The notes under the pieces were generated by a model that saw nothing but the letters and a program-made list of their open reading frames with translations, made no database searches and was not told the DNA's origin. This document shows, one piece after another, positions 59,001 to 64,000 of a stretch of DNA of 64,000 bases. The stretch lies in contig NC_059362.1 of the NCBI RefSeq assembly GCF_019703515.2, positions 47,492,092 through 47,556,091 of the forward strand. The letters run 5' to 3'. The position numbers and the translations under genes were made by a program. Source of the DNA: Myxocyprinus asiaticus. Its lineage: Eukaryota > Chordata > Actinopteri > Cypriniformes > Catostomidae. Each line of letters begins with the position of its first letter. Position 1 is the first letter of the stretch.

Positions 59001-59218
59001 CTGTTTGACTCAAATTGCACACAAGTCATATGAAAAACTTTTATGACACATTTTTGTATCTCGACAGCATTCATTCCCATTCACTTTCGTTGTATGGAAA
59101 AGAGCAGCATGAACATTCTGCTTAACATCTCCTTTTGTGTCCCACAGAAAAAAAGTCATATGTGTTTGGAACGGCATAAGGGTGAGCAAAATATTTTTTG
59201 GGTGATCTGTTTCTTTAA
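59001..59218 (-). repeat. R3 repeat copy (longer)
   Basis: On the minus strand AAAGAAACAGATCACCCAAA, TATGCCGTTCCAAACACATA, AAGTGAATGGGAATGAATGC and ACTTGTGTGCAATTTGAGTC are characteristic of the family. The open frames on both strands here are repeat-derived. Confidence 0.75.
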
Positions 59219-59739
59219 CGTCTTTGCAAAGGTAAAAGTTAGGATACTGATGTTGTTTTAGAGTTCCTAATGATTGCACGGGTTTGAGTTCTCAAAAGGT
59301 TGTAATAAAGCAAAGTTTTCTAGAAAAGACTTTTTAAAGAGAAATGAACCCAATCCCTTTGGGAAGCACGGCGTGTACAGCAGCGGAGCACTTGGCGAGG
59401 ACTAATGTTGTGTTTTGCTTCTATTATTACACAGAAATGAAAGTGATATTTCATAGTCACAGTTGCTTATGTTCTTTTCTGCCATGCAACTATTTCATCC
59501 TACAAAAACATGTAGATGTAGATGTAAAAGTGTATCACAAAAGTGGTAGTTGTTTTGCACAATTGGGTTACACCTCAACTCAACAGCAGGTGTCATTCAT
59601 TTCTTTATTGTGATAATATTGATACAATACAATTGGACACTAAAAGTTCTCTGAATATCAGTGATTTAGATAACAAGATATGAAAGAAAGTGTCATTTTA
59701 TTGAAAGAAAGATATCACAAACACACTTTTTTATTATTA

Positions 59740-60173
59740 TAAAATTTTTTTGTCCCCTTTTCTCCCAATTTGGAATGCCCAATTCTCACTATTTAGTAGG
59801 TCCTCATGGTGGCACAGTTACTCGCCTCAATCCGGGTGGCGTAGGACAAGTCTCAGTTGCCTCCGCTTCTGAGACCGTCAATCCACGCCTCTTATCACGT
59901 GACTCGTTGTGCGTGACACCGCGGAGACTCACAGCATGTGGAGGCTCATGCTACTCTCCACGATCCACACACAACTTACCACACGCCCCATTGAGAGCGA
60001 GAAACACTAATCACGACCACGAGGAGGTTACCCCATGTGACTCTACCCTCCCTAGCAACCGGGCCAATTTGGTTGCTTAGGAGACCTGGCTGGAGTCACT
60101 CAGCACGCCCTGGATTTGAACTCACAACTCCAGGGGTGATAGCGTCAATACTCGCTGAGCTATCCAGGCCCCC
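59740..60173 (-). mobile_element. SINE family S1, copy e (full length, minus)
   Basis: Reverse-oriented S1: body CCAATTTGGAATGCCCAATT at the left, tRNA-like head GCGAGTATTGACGCTATCAC with CTCAGCGAG (minus) at the right. Flanking CACAAACACACTTT (59716-59729) and CACAAGCACACTTT (60174-60187) form a 14 bp target duplication with one mismatch. The 101-codon open frame inside is a SINE artefact. Confidence 0.92.
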
Positions 60174-60375
60174 CACAAGCACACTTTAAGCAAAACACAG
60201 TGTCTCGGATTGTGTCACTTTGTGTTTGTCAGTGTTGATAGTGAATGTGCTGAACTCCCTCTCTGTCCTCTAAAGGACTCCATAATATCACTTTATTTCA
60301 AACCTAACAAACATCTTTTTGTCAAATGTTTTGCTTCAAACTAAACTATTGAGCTATCTTTCTTTTTTTCAAGTA

Positions 60376-61103
60376 CGGTGGCAAGAAAGATATGTAAACC
60401 CTTTAGAATTACCCGAATTTATGTGGAAATGCGTCTTAAAATCTGGTTTGATCTTCATCTAAGTTACAATAATGAACAAACAATCTGTTTTAACTAATAA
60501 CACACACATTATTGTATTGTTCTTGTACATATTGAATACATCATTCAAACATTCAGTGTATATTGGAAAAAGTATGTGAACCCCTAGGCTAATGATGTCG
60601 ACAAAAGCTAATCAGAGTCAGGAGTTGGCAAACCTGGCATCCAATTAATGAAACGAGATTGGAGGTGTGGGTTAGAGCTACTTTGACTTATAAAAAGCAC
60701 TCAAACATTTTGAGTTTGTTATTCACAAGAAGCATCTGCTGACGTGGACCATGCCTCGCCAAAAAGACCTACAATCAAGAATTTTTGCTTTGCATAAAGC
60801 TGGAAAGGGTTACAAAGTTATCTGGAAGAGCTTAGATATTCATCTGTCCACAGTTAGACAAACTGTCTATAAATGGAGATGATTTAGTACTATAGGTACT
60901 CTCACTAGAAGTGGCCGTCCAGTCAAGTAGACTCAAAGGGCACACCGCAGAATGCTCAATGAGGTAAAAATGAACCCTAGAGTGACAGATAAAGACTTGA
61001 AGGAATCATTGGAACTGGTTAACATCTCTGTTCATGAGTCTACTATACGGAAAACATTAAACAGGCTCACTCCAAAGGGTTCACATACTTTTTCTTGCCA
61101 CTG
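60376..61103 (+). mobile_element. Miniature Tc1-like element with IR/DR ends
   Basis: TA flanks (60374-60375, 61104-61105) and inverted ends: left CGGTGGCAAGAAAGATATGT, right (reverse complement) CAGTGGCAAGAAAAAGTATG. A second copy of the terminal motif, GGAAAAAGTATGTGAACCCC, lies inside the left end at about 60567, the IR/DR arrangement of fish Tc1 elements. Length 728 bp; the catalytic half of the gene is deleted. Confidence 0.88.
60751..61065 (+). pseudogene. Tc1-like transposase, DNA-binding half only
   Basis: Starts MPRQKDLQSRIFALHKAGKG and reads through the first helix-turn-helix (KSLDIHLSTVRQTVYKW) to a TGA at about 60881. It reopens with the GRP-type linker (TRSGRPVK), stops again at TAG, and continues (NPRVTDKDLKESLE, VHESTIRKTLNR) until it joins the right terminal repeat. 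The whole DDE catalytic domain is absent. Confidence 0.8.
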
Positions 61104-61105
61104 TA

Positions 61106-62094
61106 AATTACAATTATATTTTGTTATCTAATGCAATGACATATTTAAGTGTGGCTTAAGTGTCCAAATACTTTGTATATTACAACATATGAAAAATAGA
61201 TTTTAATTGTCAATTTTTCTGTATATTCAGAACAGTTTATAAAGAAGCAAGTAATCCAGAGCCATGTGTCACTCTTCACCCCACTGCACAGGCCTGATTA
61301 TATATTGTATTCCTGCATGATACTCATCAGCCCTTCTGGACCCTCATTAAGTCTTCCAGTTGATTCCGTGATAACCTCGTGTGTGATCCAGAGGCTTCCG
61401 AGAGGATAATGATGATTCCCGCTCAAGTGCTTTTCCGCCCTGTTCTGCAGGTTTGACACAAGGTCATGCGGTCGACCAGATCAGTTCAGAATGGAGAAGG
61501 ACAACTGGTCAGACAGTGAAACTTTAATAAGGGCCATGAATTAATCAATAAACAGGCAGATAGTTAAAGACAGAGTGTTGGTAAAGGGACACAGTGTGTC
61601 GGATGTACTGAATAAATCATTACCCATGATGCTGCTGTGTCAGACTGCTGCGACTGCGCTTTTTATTCCAAGGGAATCCGATCGTGTGCTCTCGAGTGAC
61701 GATTTTGTGGAGTGAATTTTAATGGTAGGGGAGACCGACTGGATTGACCTATTTCACACCCATCCGGCTTTGCATTTTAATGCCGCACAATTAAGTGGCC
61801 TTTCGTTATAGTGTTTTGTTATCGGACATAACTGTTGAGGCAACAAATTAAAATTAATTTCCAAGAACTGTTCAGATTTGTTTATAAAAATTACTCATCC
61901 TACAATTGTTGCTCCCCACTTGAAATGTATAACAATACGGCATGATGATGTGACCAGTTATTGTTTACTTTTGTGCACAATAATGTTTACTAAATTAAAA
62001 ATGAGAAACAGAATAATTGAACAAGTAGTTACTTTGACAAACCTAAACTACCTTGGGATTAGCACAATTACAAGGATATGCTACACCAAAAAGT
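61106..62094. other. Low-repeat segment, possible conserved non-coding DNA at 61240-61870
   Basis: No recognised repeat, base composition near balanced between 61260 and 61860, no convincing frame on either strand. The minus and plus frames nearby do not resemble proteins. Confidence 0.3.
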
Positions 62095-62240
62095 GGAATA
62101 CTAGTGTACTTTATACTGCATACTGCACAGTATATACTGTTTAATGCATACTAATTTTATAAGATAGCATGTTAAATAGTATATACATAGTAAATGTAAA
62201 CAAATCCTGAGCTCGGAATCTCATACTACCATAGTATGGT
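62095..62240. repeat. R6 repeat copy
   Basis: ACTGCATACTGCACAGTATA and CATACTACCATAGTATGG resemble 29345-29570 and 39500-39665. Confidence 0.45.
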
Positions 62241-62252
62241 AGTAGGGTAGTA

Positions 62253-62335
62253 GGACTGGGCGATATGACAATATCGTGGTGACGATATAAAGGGTCAGTT
62301 GATAGAGATTTTGCTATATCGTGTTTGTAAATATC
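62253..62335. repeat. GATATCG-type repeat end
   Basis: ACTGGGCGATATGACAATAT and TCGTGGTGACGATATAA form the start of a common fish repeat; its other end was not found. Confidence 0.5.
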
Positions 62336-62810
62336 CATGTGCGCGGCGTGTGTGTATCTATAAGTGGGGAGGGCTTCACTTAAGACATGGACAGGGGTTT
62401 TCAGCAAATTCAGTAACATTCATCTTGCGTTTGGCGCTTCATAAGAGCTAAATATGCTTCTCATCTGACATGTGCATCTGTGTTTCATGTGACTGTCGCA
62501 CGTGCTATCTCCAGAGTCCAGCAGGCTTCCCAATATTTGTGCTCCAGAGACAGGAGAGCGCAGAGTGGGATCACTTGCACAACTCGAAATCATGGCGAAG
62601 ACCACTTACGTGACTCATTTGAATTTTAATGGTTTTTTTTTGTTGTTGTTGTTTTTACCATAAAGCACTAGGAAGGAGGTCAAACATCTCAAATCGCTAG
62701 ACAGCCGGACGTTAGACTAAACATCATCACCCTTATATTAGTAAACAAACCGTCCATGTAAACAAACCTTCAGATATTTATATTTTCTTGATATATATGA
62801 CTTAAATCAT
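62336..62810. other. Unassigned segment
   Basis: A minus frame at 62420-62605 is open but not recognisable. (TTG)n lies at about 62640-62652. Confidence 0.4.
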
Positions 62811-64000
62811 TAAAGGGGTCATGACATGAGGAATCAAATCTTCCTTAATCTTTTGACATATAAGAGGCCATTGTACTATAAAAACATACTGTAAGTTTCA
62901 GAACTCAAAACTTCCTCCTTAATAGAATAAGAGCATTTATTTAAACCAAGCTGCAAAAAGGGCTCATTGTGACGTCACAAGGACCAGATACATCTGCATA
63001 TGACTGCCTTTTCAGCAAGACATCAATGCCTATTTTTCGTCATTGCACCTTTGGCCCCGCCCACTGGTGCTCAGTCAGTCACACTGACTCTCATGGGAGA
63101 TTCATCCAAAGTGGACTTACACAGGACACCTTCATGTGCCTTTCTGGATTTAAATGTTTTGCTACATAAATGTGCACGGCTTTGACCGTTATCATTTACT
63201 GTATCTTGCACCTCTTTTAAAAGATGCGATGTCAAGTTATAACTCTAAAAAGGAGAACCCCCATTCTTTTTCATCTTGCAGATCTCTTGCTGTTGTGCTG
63301 TTTTGAAGGTGTCCTGGACCGTTTTTGCACCCATCTGTGCTATTTATAATTGTTGGTCTTTTGTAAACATGCACTAGATGGACATCTTTGATCATATTGA
63401 TGCATTTCTGCACAACACCAGTTGAAGCACCCAACATTACCTTGGATTGTATTACATTTGCATATTCAGAAGATTTCAGCATGGATTGTATGTATTTTTG
63501 GCTCATATCAGTGTGGATTGCTTGTGAACATGTCACAATATGATTCAAGCTTTGCAAAGGAACTGTTATTGAAAGATGGGGCAGATAAAATTGGACGAAA
63601 AACCGTAAGTAACAATTCCATTCACGAATGTATCAAATGTCATGACTGTTTGAGTGAACAGTTTGGTACATTCAGATGAAATTAGTTGGGTGTTCATTAT
63701 GTGTTCCCTGAAATTTGGTTTTATAATGTTGTGTGGAGTTTGATCATTTTCTTCAGATTGAGTTTCAAATATGGCTGAATTTGAGGGGCTGCTCGATGTT
63801 AACCAATTACAACAGTGGGCGTTTACATTGAAGTCTTAAAGGGCCAGACAGCTTAAAACCGAGCGTTTCAGACAGAGGGCCAGAGGTAGGGTGGTAAATG
63901 ATTATATATTACTAAATTATGACTGTTTTGGTGCAAAACAAATTTACTAACATTATACTGTAAATTGATTTCAGGGAAAATAATAAAATTATATAAAAAA
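62811..64000. repeat. Long dispersed repeat R7, runs to the window edge
   Basis: Starts TTAAAGGGGTCATGACATGA and contains TTTGACATATAAGAGG, GTGACGTCACAAGG and TTGGCCCCGCCCACTGG, a set of words typical of an abundant cyprinid repeat. The other end is not in the window. It holds a perfect TGACGTCA at 62970-62977 and a CCCCGCCC GC-box-like word at about 63054. Small open frames (62969-63185, 63237-63557 minus, 63422-63679) are not supported as genes. Confidence 0.55.

Noticed and set aside
59775..60080. 101-codon plus frame, and similar minus frames at 32782-33087, 40018-40419 and 44040-44405
   Set aside because: They lie entirely inside SINE S1 copies and recur with each copy; S1 is a Pol III-type non-coding element.
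63237..63557. 106-codon minus frame
   Set aside because: Inside dispersed repeat R7; no recognisable motif and several overlapping frames of similar length.

Overview
The window looks like non-coding, transposon-dense nuclear DNA from a bony fish, most likely a cypriniform (carp/minnow/loach group). This rests on recognition by eye of repeat types: tRNA-headed SINEs, a SINE/LINE pair sharing a TTTGGCAGA-type 3' tail, DIRS1-type retroelements with inverted termini, Tc1, hAT-like and piggyBac-like DNA elements, a Ty3/Gypsy chromovirus fragment and very long CA/GT tracts. No database search was possible. I find no intact host protein-coding gene, no functional tRNA or rRNA gene and no CRISPR array. 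The stretch fits an intergenic region or the inside of very large introns.

Layout. 1-5.8 kb: a LINE tail at the edge, a dispersed repeat, a piggyBac-like end, a nested hAT-like element and a 1.5 kb degenerate repeat. 5.8-9.7 kb: a CACTA-ended element holding a kilobase of GT microsatellite and a minus-strand two-exon gene-like structure; part of it is duplicated, almost perfectly and in inverse orientation, at 5797-6300. 10.6 kb: a 45-codon open fragment followed by poly(A). 12.2-14.0 kb: a deleted Ty3/Gypsy element. 14.2-16.2 kb: a 2 kb minisatellite with higher-order units. 16.2-18.5 kb: DIRS fragments. 19.5-23.4 kb: a LINE interrupted by another repeat and a DIRS gag region. 24.1-25.1 kb: a miniature DIRS element. 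26.9-37.3 kb: three piggyBac-like elements with TTAA ends, one with further nesting. 38-52 kb: five SINE copies, a Tc1 element, further DNA transposons and lightly repetitive segments that might hold conserved non-coding elements. 52-64 kb: a 244 bp MITE, a minisatellite, an hAT-like element with an 8 bp target duplication, a sixth SINE copy, a miniature Tc1 element and a long CRE-bearing repeat.

No genes work together here as a pathway. The most useful observations are the near-identical inverted duplication with its embedded exon pair (5797-8860), the internally deleted elements that keep one protein domain (mini-DIRS, mini-Tc1), and insertions with clear target duplications that give an order of events.
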